64,000 nucleotides of DNA from NCBI GenBank assembly GCA_026707585.1, contig JAPOWQ010000035.1, forward strand, positions 38,961 to 102,960. Reading direction: 5' to 3'. The position numbers were made by a program, and so were the translations under genes. The notes under the pieces were generated by a model. The model was not told where the DNA came from and made no database searches. It saw only the letters and a list, made by a program, of their open reading frames with translations. The stretch is from Chloroflexota bacterium (lineage in GTDB: Bacteria; Chloroflexota; UBA11872). Every line of letters begins with the position of its first letter. Positions within the stretch are counted from its first letter, which is position 1. Below, piece after piece: positions 25,057 to 34,600 of the stretch.

Positions 25057-27309
25057 CTAGTCCCGGTAGCGGGGCCGCCTCGGTCCGCGACCGCCGCCAC
25101 GGCCGCCGCCGCGGCCGTTACGGTCAAAGCGTCCGCGGCCACCGCGGCCGCCGCCATCGCGGCGCGGACCGCCGCGTCCGCCGCCGCGCGGGGCGGGGGC
25201 GGCGGTAGCCAGCGTCTCCTCAGGCGAGAGTCCCATCAGGACGGCCCGCCGCGACAGGTTAACGCGGCCCTGGTCATCGGTCTCGATCACCATCACCATG
25301 ATGTCGTCGCCGACGTTGACCACGTCTTCGATCATGCCGGGCGGCTCCTCGGCCAATTCGTGGCGCGGAACCAGACCCTCGCGACCGGGCATGAACTCAA
25401 CCATCGCGCCAAACCCGAAGATGCGGGTCACCTTGCCAAGCATGGTGCGTCCGGCGTCGATTTCACCGGTCATGTCACGGATCATTTGGACAGCCTGCTC
25501 GGCGCCCTCGCGCGAAGGCGAGCCGACCATGATGGTGCCGTCTTCCTGAATGTCGATCGAGGCGCCGGTGTCGGCCTCGAGTTGGCGAATCATGCGGCCA
25601 CCCGGGCCGATAACCGTGCCGATGTTCTCGGGGTTGATCTGGGTTCGCATGATCTTGGGTGCGAACTCGCCGACCTCGGGGCGCGGAGCGGACAGGGCCC
25701 CGTTCATGACTTCCAGGATCTTTATGCGCGCGTCGCGCCCGCGTCGGACCGCCAATTCCACGATCTCCGGCGTCAGGTGCTTCACCTTGATGTCGAGCTG
25801 GATGGCGGTAATGCCCTTCTCCGTGCCGGCCACCTTGAAGTCCATGTCGCCGAAGTGGTCTTCGGCGCCCTGGATGTCGGTCAACACCTTGAACGCCCCG
25901 TTGTCCGAGGTGACCAGACCCATGGAAATCCCCGCCACCGAGGCGCTGATCGGTACGCCGGCGTCCAGCAGCGCCAGGGTGCTGCCGCAGGTGGAGGCCA
26001 TGGATGTGGAGCCATTGGACGAGAGGACCTCGGAAACCACGCGCACGGAATAGGGGAAGTCCTCGTAGCTGGGGACCACCGGCAGCAGCGCCCGCTCGGC
26101 CAGGGCCCCGTGCCCGATCTCGCGCCGCCGCGGCGAGCCAAGCCGCCCGGCTTCGCCGGAGGCAAACGGCGGCATGTTGTAGTGATGCATGTAGCGCTTG
26201 GGCTCGGCCAGTTCCTCCAGGTCGCGGAGGCCGATCTTCTGCTCGTCGCGCTGGGTGCCCAGCGTCACAATCGAGAGCACCTGGGTCTCGCCGCGCTCGA
26301 ATAGGCCGGTGCCGTGCGTCCGCGGCAGGATCCCCACGTCGGCGGACAGACCTCGGAGCGCGTCGTCCGAGCGGCCGTCCGGCCGGATGCCTTCGTCCAC
26401 GATGGCGCGCCGCGTATAGGCGCTCTCGAGGTCGTGGAAGGCCTCGCCGACGTCGCGTCCGTCGTGATCCCCGTCCAAGGCTCCTTCGGCCTCGGCCTGG
26501 ATCGACTTCAGCTTCTCGCTTCTGGCTGATCGGTCGGTGACGCGCGCGGCCTCGGCAATCGCGCCGCCAAACCGAGAGTCCACCGCCTCGAGCACGCCGG
26601 CGTCCAACTGCTCGATCTTCACCTCGCGCGGCGTGGGATTGACCAGGTCGCGGAGTTCCAGTTGCAGGTCAATGGCGGCCTGCAACTGCTCCTGGCCCCA
26701 GGCAATGGCGCGGATCATGGTGTCGTCGTCGACCTCGCGGGCGCCGGCTTCGAGCATCACCACGCCGTCACGGGTCCCTGACACCACCAGGTCCAGGTCC
26801 CCGCTGGCGTTCTCTTCAATCGTGGGGTTGAGCGTGAACTCGCCGTCGCGCAGGCCCACACGCACCGCGCCCACCGGCCCCTCGAACGGGATACCGGAGA
26901 TCATCAGCGCGGCCGACGCGGCAATAGTGCCGATCACGTCGGTCTCCGCCGTGCGATCGTGCGACAGCACGGTCAGGATGATTTGGACCTCGTTGCGCAT
27001 GCCCTTGGGGAAGAGCGGCCGCAACGGGCGGTCGGTCAGCCGGGAGGCCAGGATGCCGGCCAGCGGCGGACGGCCTTCGCGCCGGAACACGCTGCCCGGG
27101 ATCTTGCCGATGGAATAGCTGCGCTCTTCGTAGTCCACGGAGAGCGGGAAGTAGTCAATCCCCTCGCGCAGGCGGTCGGACATCACGACGGTGCCGAGGA
27201 TCACGGCGTCACCGTAGGTCACTACGACGGCGCCATCCGCCTGCTGGGCCAGGCGGCCGGTCTCGAACGCGAGCCGGCGCCCCCCGAACTGGGTCTCAAC
27301 GGTATGCAT
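25057..27309 (-). CDS. pnp: Polyribonucleotide nucleotidyltransferase with Gly/Arg-rich tail
   Basis: 750 residues from the ATG at 27309, which has GAGGAG eight bases ahead; the upstream ATG at 27363 adds an Arg-rich stretch with no ribosome site. Two RNase PH-like cores are joined by a helical domain, with FFPLSVDYEERSYSIGKIPG in the first and the GISMGLV block in the second. Then come a KH domain (IGPGGRMIRQLEADTGASI) and an S1 domain ending NLSRRAVL. The last ~50 residues are an RGG-type tail (GGGRGGPRRDGGGRGGRGRF), unusual for bacteria. It is a phosphorolytic 3'-5' exoribonuclease, downstream of rpsO as in many genomes. Confidence 0.95.
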   Translation of the reverse strand: MHTVETQFGGRRLAFETGRLAQQADGAVVVTYGDAVILGTVVMSDRLREGIDYFPLSVDYEERSYSIGKIPGSVFRREGRPPLAGILASRLTDRPLRPLFPKGMRNEVQIILTVLSHDRTAETDVIGTIAASAALMISGIPFEGPVGAVRVGLRDGEFTLNPTIEENASGDLDLVVSGTRDGVVMLEAGAREVDDDTMIRAIAWGQEQLQAAIDLQLELRDLVNPTPREVKIEQLDAGVLEAVDSRFGGAIAEAARVTDRSARSEKLKSIQAEAEGALDGDHDGRDVGEAFHDLESAYTRRAIVDEGIRPDGRSDDALRGLSADVGILPRTHGTGLFERGETQVLSIVTLGTQRDEQKIGLRDLEELAEPKRYMHHYNMPPFASGEAGRLGSPRRREIGHGALAERALLPVVPSYEDFPYSVRVVSEVLSSNGSTSMASTCGSTLALLDAGVPISASVAGISMGLVTSDNGAFKVLTDIQGAEDHFGDMDFKVAGTEKGITAIQLDIKVKHLTPEIVELAVRRGRDARIKILEVMNGALSAPRPEVGEFAPKIMRTQINPENIGTVIGPGGRMIRQLEADTGASIDIQEDGTIMVGSPSREGAEQAVQMIRDMTGEIDAGRTMLGKVTRIFGFGAMVEFMPGREGLVPRHELAEEPPGMIEDVVNVGDDIMVMVIETDDQGRVNLSRRAVLMGLSPEETLATAAPAPRGGGRGGPRRDGGGRGGRGRFDRNGRGGGRGGGRGPRRPRYRD

Positions 27310-27433
27310 ACAGGTCACTCCTCGCCGGCGGTCTGGACGAAGAGCAAAGAAGCGAGCCCGCAACCGGCGTTGCGCCCTCGGTTCTTGGCTCTTCCGTCAG
27401 GTCCCCCCGGCGTTCTGTTCCGAAGCGGTTTAC

Positions 27434-27470
27434 AACAAAGAAAAGCGGTCCGGCTTCGGAGCGGACCGCT
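27434..27470 (-). terminator. Rho-independent terminator between rpsO and pnp
   Basis: On the minus strand a 9-base stem (27462-27470 with 27444-27452) encloses a 9-base loop and is followed at once by TTTTCTTTG. It lies downstream of rpsO and ahead of pnp, so it would end or attenuate the rpsO transcript. Confidence 0.8.
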
Positions 27471-27536
27471 CATCAATCCGTGCGTGCTCGCCGCGCCTGA
27501 GGCGGCGTGCCGCGTATCGCCAGGTATTCACGCGCG

Positions 27537-27809
27537 TTAGCGCCGCGCTCGAATCTGGAGCTTGTCAATCACCTGCCGGTAACGCTCCGGGTCGCGGTCC
27601 TGCAGATATTTGAGGAGCCGACGCCGGCGGCCGACCATCTTGAGCAGTCCGTAGCGTGAGTGCTTGTCCTTCTTGTGCTGCTTGAGATGCTCGGTGAGCT
27701 CTTCGATTCGGGCGCTGAGCAGCGCGATCTGCACCGGCGCGGAGCCGGTGTCGTCGGGATTCAGGCGAAGCTCGTCTAGGAGTTCGCGCTTGGGGGAAGT
27801 AACGACCAT
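27537..27809 (-). CDS. rpsO: 30S ribosomal protein S15
   Basis: 90 residues, the standard length. It shows [40 protein letters not shown] and the RRRLLKYLQ block of S15. It binds 16S rRNA at the central-domain junction. Start: ATG at 27809. The rpsO-pnp order matches the common bacterial arrangement, where pnp-dependent processing and S15 autoregulation occur; no S15 pseudoknot was modelled here. Confidence 0.96.
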   Translation of the reverse strand: MVVTSPKRELLDELRLNPDDTGSAPVQIALLSARIEELTEHLKQHKKDKHSRYGLLKMVGRRRRLLKYLQDRDPERYRQVIDKLQIRARR

Positions 27810-27974
27810 GCGTGGTTTTCAATTTCGCCGGCCCTGCGCGGGCCGCAGCATCGCGGAAGGGAGGCGATCAACGCGCCGCCCGGATTTCGCAAGTGTAACG
27901 CACGGCGCCAGCTGGCAAACCTGATTTTCCCCGTGCGCGGCACGACAGCCTTGCGCCATGCGTTTTAGTCTAAT

Positions 27975-27995
27975 AAACTAGTTTGTGGTACAAAC
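27975..27995. promoter_or_regulatory. Overlapping palindromes in the promoter of the membrane protein/regulator operon
   Basis: AAACTAGTTT (27975-27984) and GTTTGTGGTACAAAC (27981-27995, arms GTTTGT/ACAAAC with a 3-base spacer) overlap in an AT-rich island about 50-65 bases ahead of the ATG at 28040. This is where an autorepressor would bind, and a winged-helix regulator is the second gene of the operon. Confidence 0.55.
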
Positions 27996-28039
27996 TTTCG
28001 TGGCCGGGATGCGGCCAGGGCACGACCGAAGGGAATGTC

Positions 28040-28675
28040 ATGCACAACGCCGAACAGGAGACGTCGGCACTTCAACCCGAGGAAAGCTGGAACGCCATCC
28101 ACGACACCATGGACCGGGCGCGTGATTCCATGTATGTCGCCGGCATGGAGACGATTCTGCTCTTGTGGGGCGCCATCGTGGCCGTCGGCCTCCTCGGCCA
28201 ATACGCCATCGCGACGCTTTCGACCGACTTTGCTGTGGCCAACCCTTGGTTTCCCGCGCCCTTGTGGGCCGTGTTGACAACGGCCGGGATGGTCGGCAGC
28301 AGCGTCTTTGGGCACCGCGCGAGCGCCAGGTACGCAGTGGGCTCCGCCTCGCAGCGCGCGGGACTCCGCGTGTTCTTCTTCTGGCTGACGGTCGCCGGCG
28401 CGTCGTTTGCTATTCCCGCGGCGGCCGGCCTGTGGACGGGCGATGTCGAGGGGATCACGATCGCGCGCGTCTCCATTGGCATCGTGGCCCTGGGCTACAT
28501 CCTGTTCGGCATCATGCACCGTCCCGTGCTCGTCGCCGTGGGCCTGGGCTTTGCGACGCCGTTCTTCTTGTCCAGCCACTTCGCCGGCGATGCCGCGCTG
28601 CTCATCTCGGCAACCGCCACGTTGTTCGTGGTTGCGCTGGGCGCGGCATGGATCCGCTGGAGCGCCAACCGTTGA
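28040..28675 (+). CDS. Hypothetical multi-pass membrane protein
   Basis: 211 residues from the ATG at 28040 (GAAGGGAATGTC ahead); an earlier ATG at 27983 lies inside the palindromic control region and is unlikely. A ~30-residue polar N-terminus is followed by five or six hydrophobic helices. It resembles membrane proteins commonly paired with small winged-helix regulators, and the next gene here is such a regulator. Transport or membrane-stress function is inference. Confidence 0.75.
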   Translation: MHNAEQETSALQPEESWNAIHDTMDRARDSMYVAGMETILLLWGAIVAVGLLGQYAIATLSTDFAVANPWFPAPLWAVLTTAGMVGSSVFGHRASARYAVGSASQRAGLRVFFFWLTVAGASFAIPAAAGLWTGDVEGITIARVSIGIVALGYILFGIMHRPVLVAVGLGFATPFFLSSHFAGDAALLISATATLFVVALGAAWIRWSANR

Positions 28676-28986
28676 CCACCGAGGCCATCGTCTTCAACGA
28701 AACCATCCATCAGTCCACACGGCTGCGGATCATGACCATGTTGGTGGGTCAGCCCGCAAGCGACCGTGTCGCCTACGGATTCATTCAGGAAACGCTCCGC
28801 CTCACGGGCGGCAACCTGACCACCCATCTACGCAAGCTTGAGGAGGCTGGCTACCTGGTCATTGCGAAGGAGTTCGAGGGCGTCAAGCCGCGCACCTGGG
28901 TGCGGGCCACGGCCAAGGGCCGTCGCGCTTTTGCCGAGTACCTTGCCAACCTGGAGCGAGCGCTGAACTGGCAGCCGCACGCTTGA
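28648..28986 (+). CDS. Winged-helix transcriptional regulator (ArsR/HTH_34 type)
   Basis: 112 residues from the ATG at 28648, overlapping the membrane gene by 28 bases; a TTG at 28672 with GGAG ahead is an alternative start. The fold is clear: HQSTRLRIMTMLVGQ (first helices), GNLTTHLRKLEEAGYL (recognition helix), then the wing VKPRTWVRATAKGRRAF. These regulators are usually local repressors, and the palindromes at 27975-27995 are the obvious target. Confidence 0.85.
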   Translation: MDPLERQPLTTEAIVFNETIHQSTRLRIMTMLVGQPASDRVAYGFIQETLRLTGGNLTTHLRKLEEAGYLVIAKEFEGVKPRTWVRATAKGRRAFAEYLANLERALNWQPHA

Positions 28987-29019
28987 TTCGCCATCGCGCC
29001 CTGGATCCGCAGATTCCCA

Positions 29020-29037
29020 GCGCTTATGCGTAAGCGC
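29020..29037. terminator. Weak hairpin between convergent genes
   Basis: GCGCTTA, TGCG loop, TAAGCGC: a perfect 7-base stem in the 80-base gap between the regulator and the propeller gene. There is no T-run in either direction. Confidence 0.35.
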
Positions 29038-29066
29038 CGAGCCTCAACCCGGACCGCCGCAACCAC

Positions 29067-30962
29067 CTAACGGCGCGTGACTCGATAGATGACCCTGCCA
29101 ACGTGGTCGCTGATGACCACGTCGCCATCCGGGGCGATGACGACATCGGTCGGCCGGTCGAGGCCCGTCACGAAGGGGTGAACTTCTCCCGCGTAGGTCT
29201 CGCCCCGCCGTTCCAGCCGCACGCGCAGGACATTGTGGGTGTAGGAGCTTCGGCCCAGGCCCGGCCCCCAGGTGGCGACCAGCGCATCCCCGGCAAACGC
29301 GCCCGCCTGCGGGCCGGTGAAGAACGTGATCCCGGTAGCTGCGGCGTGCGCCGGCAGCGCCGCAGCCGGTCCCTGGGTCGTGGAGCCCTCCGGCGGCTCG
29401 CCCCAGACGGTCGGATGCCCATAGTCGCGGCCTTCGATCACGTGATTGAGTTCATCCGGCGCGTCGTCGGCCGCGCGCACCGGGACATCCGGCGCATTGT
29501 CGGTGCAAAACAGTTCGCCGTTGGGCGCGAACGCCAGATCGAACGGATTCCTGAATCCGCGCGCCACGACGTCCACGCGCGACCCGTCCGGGGCGACGCG
29601 CAGGATCGTCCCCGAAAGCTCAGTCTCCGGCTCTTCGCCCATATTGCTGGTGCTGCCAACCGCTACGTAGAGCAGACCGTCCGGTCCGGCCACGATGCCA
29701 TTGTTGCGGTGCAGCAGATCAGCCCGTTCCGGCAGGCCGGTGACGATCTCCACGGACTCGTCAGCTGCGCCGCTGCCGCTCGTGTCTCGCAGCCGGATGA
29801 TTTTCTTTCGCACCGACGCGTACGCGGCGTCGCCGATGAACGCGACGCCGCGCGGCTCGTCCACCCCTAGCGGATCCAGCCCCTGGGCAAAGGCGACCGG
29901 GGCCTCCGCACCGGGCACGCCGGCGTGCGTGAGGATGGCGTTGTTCGACATCGAAATGTAGAGCCGGTCGTCGGGACCAAAGGCCAACGCCACCGGAAGC
30001 CCGAGGTCAGCCGTACTGAGCACCGCGGCCAGGCTAAAGCCCGTCGGCGGCCGGGGCGCTCCGGCCACAACGGCCCCGATCCTGCGTTCAAGCGCTTCCA
30101 AATCGATCCGATCTCCCACGCGCAGCGGGTGGGCCGGCCGAAAGCTATGGATCAGGGTCCACAGACCCGCCGGGTAGGCGCGATTGCGCACCGCATCCCC
30201 GCTGAGCCGCAGGCGCACCGGTTCGGCATGACCGGCGGCAAACTCCAGCACGCCCGCCTGAAAGTACTGCCGGATGACGTCTGGCTCGGCCGTCGGGTCA
30301 ATGACCGTGCCGGGCGCTCCCGTGTCGCGACGGGCTTCGGTCTTGGGAAATCCAAGACCCGCCGCGCCGCCAAGGGCGTGGAAAGCGTCCAGGAATCCTA
30401 TGTCGTCCCCATCGACCGACTGGTTCGACACCACGTGCCCAAAGGGACCCACCGCCGTGCCCCCGAACGGGTTGCTGGTTCCCGGTTCAGCGCCCAGATC
30501 GGGACTCCCCTCCAGCCCGCCGCCAATGAAATCCCACACCGCGCGCGGCATGGGTGCAGTGCCGTCACCCGACCACTCCATCACGCCGCGCTGGAAGTAC
30601 TGGACCAGCAGGCCGTTCTCGATCAGCGGTTCGGACACCGCGTGACCCCACCGCCACAGGCCGCCGGATGCGTGGTAGTAGGTCAAGAGCGAGGCCGCGT
30701 AGGCAACGCCGTCCACGTACACCCAGAGATCGGCGATGTTGTGACGCAGCGCCGGATCAAACAACACGCGCGCAACGGTGACGCTGCTCGGTGCGGGCAG
30801 CGCGCGAGTGCGGCGCGCCAGCCATGCCGGAAGGGACAGGGCCGCGGCCGCCAGGACGGCTCGACGACCCATACGGCTGCCGTCTCGGGCTAGGTGCATC
30901 GCAGGCGGGACACGCGACGGGCGCTCGTGGCTTCGTGAACGCGCAATAGTAGCGAGGCGCAC
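29067..30962 (-). CDS. Secreted protein with C-terminal PQQ-dependent sugar dehydrogenase-like propeller
   Basis: 631 residues. A GTG at 30962 has AGGGAAG six bases ahead; in-frame ATGs at 30899 and 30872 are alternatives. The N-terminus contains MGRRAVLAAAALSLPAWLA, a Tat-like signal. Residues ~45-290 hold repeated short modules with QYFQRGVMEW and RQYFQAGVLEF. Residues ~310-631 form an NHL/sorbosone-dehydrogenase-like beta-propeller (LHRNNGIVAGPDGLLYVAVG, RGFRNPFDLAFAPNGELF). It probably oxidises a periplasmic or extracellular sugar, or is a non-enzymatic propeller. It is divergent from the DUF3105 gene. Confidence 0.78.
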   Translation of the reverse strand: MRLATIARSRSHERPSRVPPAMHLARDGSRMGRRAVLAAAALSLPAWLARRTRALPAPSSVTVARVLFDPALRHNIADLWVYVDGVAYAASLLTYYHASGGLWRWGHAVSEPLIENGLLVQYFQRGVMEWSGDGTAPMPRAVWDFIGGGLEGSPDLGAEPGTSNPFGGTAVGPFGHVVSNQSVDGDDIGFLDAFHALGGAAGLGFPKTEARRDTGAPGTVIDPTAEPDVIRQYFQAGVLEFAAGHAEPVRLRLSGDAVRNRAYPAGLWTLIHSFRPAHPLRVGDRIDLEALERRIGAVVAGAPRPPTGFSLAAVLSTADLGLPVALAFGPDDRLYISMSNNAILTHAGVPGAEAPVAFAQGLDPLGVDEPRGVAFIGDAAYASVRKKIIRLRDTSGSGAADESVEIVTGLPERADLLHRNNGIVAGPDGLLYVAVGSTSNMGEEPETELSGTILRVAPDGSRVDVVARGFRNPFDLAFAPNGELFCTDNAPDVPVRAADDAPDELNHVIEGRDYGHPTVWGEPPEGSTTQGPAAALPAHAAATGITFFTGPQAGAFAGDALVATWGPGLGRSSYTHNVLRVRLERRGETYAGEVHPFVTGLDRPTDVVIAPDGDVVISDHVGRVIYRVTRR

Positions 30963-31009
30963 GACCGACTTCCCTATACTCGCGGCATCCCACCCGCAGG
31001 AACATCGCT

Positions 31010-31681
31010 ATGGCATCGCGCCGCCGTCGCCGCGCCCGCCGTCAGGCCAGCGGCGGCCAACCCACCCCCGCACGCAGTGGGAGTCACTCGTCCAGTTCCG
31101 GTAAAGGCGGTCGGCGTGAGCAGCGCAAGGGCGGCCAGGGCAGTCAGCAGAAGGGCGGCCTGGGTCGCGGATTCTGGCTGTACATGATCGCGGTGATGGC
31201 CGTGTTCATCCCGCTTAACCTCTATTGCCTCAATCAGGTCGACCCGCCTGGGCCCGGCGAGGAAACAGACCAGCAATCGGCCACGATTCTGAACTCCGTC
31301 AACGATCCGCATGAGCCCTACGCCACCGATCCACCCACCTCCGGTCCGCACGTGGCCCAGCTGGCCGCGCATGGCTACCGATCTGACACCCTGGTGGACG
31401 AGATTCAGGTCGCGAACCTCTCGCGCGGTTTTGTGATCGTCCACTTCAGAGACACCGGCCTGGAGGGCGAGATGCGGCGGCTGGCCGCCGAGTTCGAAGG
31501 ACACGACATCATCGTGCAGCCGGACGCCAACCTGCCGGCCGAGACCGCCGTGGCGCTGACCGCTTGGGGCCGGATCGAGCGTCTGGATGCCTACGACAAA
31601 GGCCGCGTCTACAACTTCGTGCGTAACTACGCCGGCCTGGGGCAACCCCAGCCCCCGCCCCCTGCCGGAGGCGGCGGTTAG
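31010..31681 (+). CDS. DUF3105 family membrane-anchored protein
   Basis: 223 residues. The first ~50 are extremely basic and Gly/Ser-rich (SRRRRRARRQ), then one membrane helix (FWLYMIAVMAVFIPLNLY). The outer domain carries DPPTSGPHVAQLAAHG and the strand RGFVIVHF, which place it in DUF3105 (PF11303). A Pro/Gly tail ends the protein. Family function is unknown. Its stop overlaps the stop of the convergent glycosidase by four bases. A TATACT box lies about 35 bases ahead of the ATG. Confidence 0.78.
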   Translation: MASRRRRRARRQASGGQPTPARSGSHSSSSGKGGRREQRKGGQGSQQKGGLGRGFWLYMIAVMAVFIPLNLYCLNQVDPPGPGEETDQQSATILNSVNDPHEPYATDPPTSGPHVAQLAAHGYRSDTLVDEIQVANLSRGFVIVHFRDTGLEGEMRRLAAEFEGHDIIVQPDANLPAETAVALTAWGRIERLDAYDKGRVYNFVRNYAGLGQPQPPPPAGGGG

Positions 31682-34600
31682 CCCACCCGCAGCTGCACCG
31701 GACCGAGCAGCCCGGAAACCAGCGATTCGGCGTCGATGTTGTCCTCGTGCCAGTAGCGGTGCCAGGGATCGCCCATCTTCGTCTCGTCCCGCTTCCAACG
31801 CATTTCGTTCGCGTAGAGGTTACTCACCCGCACGCGCAGGTTGTTGGATCCAGTCTGAACGAAGCCGCTGAGGTCGAACCGGTAGGGCGCCCATAGCCGC
31901 ACATCCACCCGACGGTTGTTGACAAATACTTCGGCGTGATGCCGCACGTCGCCCAGGTCCAGCGTCACCGTCGAATTCGCCTGCTCAGCCGTGAGCTCGA
32001 AGCTGCGCTCATAGATGCCGGCACCCGAATACCAGCCGTAACCGAAGTTCGCCCACGGCTGCAGGGCAATCGTGGTAGGCCGCGTGAAGAGCGCCAGCGG
32101 CGCCAGGATGCCGTTGGAGAAATCCGCCGCCTCAATCTCCACGGTGAGCAACCGGCCGGTCGTGATGTTGTAGATGCCCTGGATATCGGGGGTGCGTTCG
32201 CGGACATCCACGTACACCTTGTGGGTGCCCTTGATGTTCGGGATCCCAATGCCCACGCATCCCACCGGCAGGCGTTGCCGATACACCAGCGTGCGGGGAA
32301 ACGCCACCGGCTCGCCCAGCAGCGGGATATGCCGCCATGGTTCGACCGGCGGACCTCCGCGCTCCCAGGTCACCAGCGGGGTGTCGCGCTCGTAGGCCAC
32401 GCCCGACCAGACTTCCCGAACCGGCGCCTGCACGTCCCAGGACTCGTCGGACACGACCACGATGGAACCGCCCGAGCGCAGGTCCACCTGGCCTTCGAAC
32501 AGGAACGAAATGGGTGCGTCGGACACGCATTCCACGTCAGCCACAATCGTGTTCTGGCCCGCCCTGAGGTAGGGCATGATGTTGTAGGTGACGGGGCTGG
32601 ACCAGTCCTCCGACTCGCCCAGTTGCGTGCCGTTCATGTACACGGTCACCCGGTCCACGCCCACGAACGTGGCCCATGCCTTGATCGGCGGCTCGGTGAC
32701 CTCGATCGATCGCAGAAACCGCAACCGCCGGTGTTGGTCGCTGGTGCGCGTGACGGCCCAGCCCCCATGCTTGCGCACGCCGGTGATCCAACTCGCCCGC
32801 CAGTTGCCGATGGTGTCCGCTCCCGCCTGCGCCAGCCAGGTCTCCGGCCAGTCTGAGTCGTCATAAGCCGGATCGCGCAACTGCTCCAGGCGCCCCGCGC
32901 CCAACGAAAAGCTGGCCACCCGCATCACGGGCAACTCGAACTGGCGGATCGATCCCTGGCCCGTCGGAGTCCCGCCAGCCAGAACAAAGGTCCAATCGGT
33001 CTTGAATTCCAGGTCCTTCAGCTGTGGCCTCGTTGGCCGTGGAACCCGACTTCGCGAGGCCCGCACGGACGTGTCGAACACAACGATGGAGGCCGCGTGT
33101 GATGGCAGCTCGAGGGTGAAACGCCGCCGCCCGCGTGATCTGGAGACCGACATCGGGGCGGTCTCGCCCGTTTCAAGGTTCCACAGTTCGGGATAGCCAG
33201 GCACGTCAGTGTTGACCGTGGCCGTCGCCTCGCTGGCGGAACGGTTGACAACCATCAGCACCTCGGCCCCGTCCAGTCGCCGGGGGATGACCATCACGTC
33301 GGCCTCGCTCTTCACCGTGGTCCCCGGCGACACGATCTGGGCAATGCGCTCTAGCGCCTCCGGCAGTTGCTCGGATACCCGGAAGGTGCGCCCCTTGCCC
33401 ACGGCCGCGCCGTCAGCTGCGCTGGAGGCGTCGCTGAACAGCGTTCCAATGGCCCGCGTGATTGGGCGGTGCCGCCATCCGCCGTCGCTGCTGCCGGACG
33501 GACATTCGCCCATCACGATAAGGCGGCCGCCCGAGCGCACGAACGCGCCCAGACGGCGCATGGCCTGCGGGCTGATGACCGGCGTCGGCGGCAGGATCAG
33601 CGTGGTTACGGTGAGTGCGCCCTGCCGCAGCCGGCCGTTTTCCAGGCGCGCCTGGCCATGGCTGACAAACCGCTCGTCCACGACGTGCACGTCAAGGCTG
33701 GCGTCGGTCAGACCGTCAATGAGACCTTCGTACGCCGCCGCAATCTCGCGAGCGCGGGCGTTCGGACGTCCGTCGGCCGTATTCGCCGCAATGCTGGTCC
33801 AGGGATACAGCACGCCGACCGTGGTTGCGGCCCTGGAGTGAGCCACGACGGCCGACAAGCGCGCAATGTAATCGGACAGGCTCTTGAAGTGCGGCCAGTA
33901 GGGGTTCTGATGCCCCAGGCTGGGTGGCCAGTCGTCGGCGGCCTCCGCGGTCGCCATCGAGTAGAACAGCCCGTGCAGCACCGGCATGTTCACGCCGTAG
34001 GCGGCCAGCAGGTTGGCGCCGTGGCGCACTTCGTCCAGCGTGACACTCCAGCCGGTCCCGCCAAAGGCCTCGGCCATCACGCGCTTCCGTCCGGTCATGG
34101 CGGCGATGGATGCGACCGGCTTGACTTCCGCCGCCTGAACCGTGCGCGGCCGGGCATAGCGAAAGCCGTGATGGTCCGTGCCCGGAATGCTGAGATGACG
34201 CATGCCGCGGAAGTAGTTGCCCTGGCGGGCCGGGTGGGACGCCACATGCTCTTCGGTGTGGCCTGTCCACTCCAGTCCGCGGCGCTGGCACCACGCGCTG
34301 ATCTGCGCAAACCAGGCTTCCTCGTACAGCGCGGCCACGGTGTCGTAAAAGTCACAGCGAACCTTGACCGTCATGTTCCCGCCCCGCAGCACCAGCAGCG
34401 GCAGCGACGTCAGCAGGTCGTAACCCTTGTCCCGCTTGAACCGCGCCGGCAACTCCGGGGTCCACGGCAGTGGCTCCGCCGCAATGGCCGGCTCGTCAAA
34501 GAAGACCCCCGGAACCCCCTTGCCGAACTCGGCCTTGTGGCGCTCGCCGTAGCGCTCGTAGGTGGCCGTCAGGAACGCCTTGACCGTCGCGGGACGCAGA

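Noticed and set aside
29439..29448. ATCACGTGAT palindrome as a third parS
   Set aside because: It shares only the CACGTG centre; the outer bases do not match parS, and it lies inside a coding sequence.
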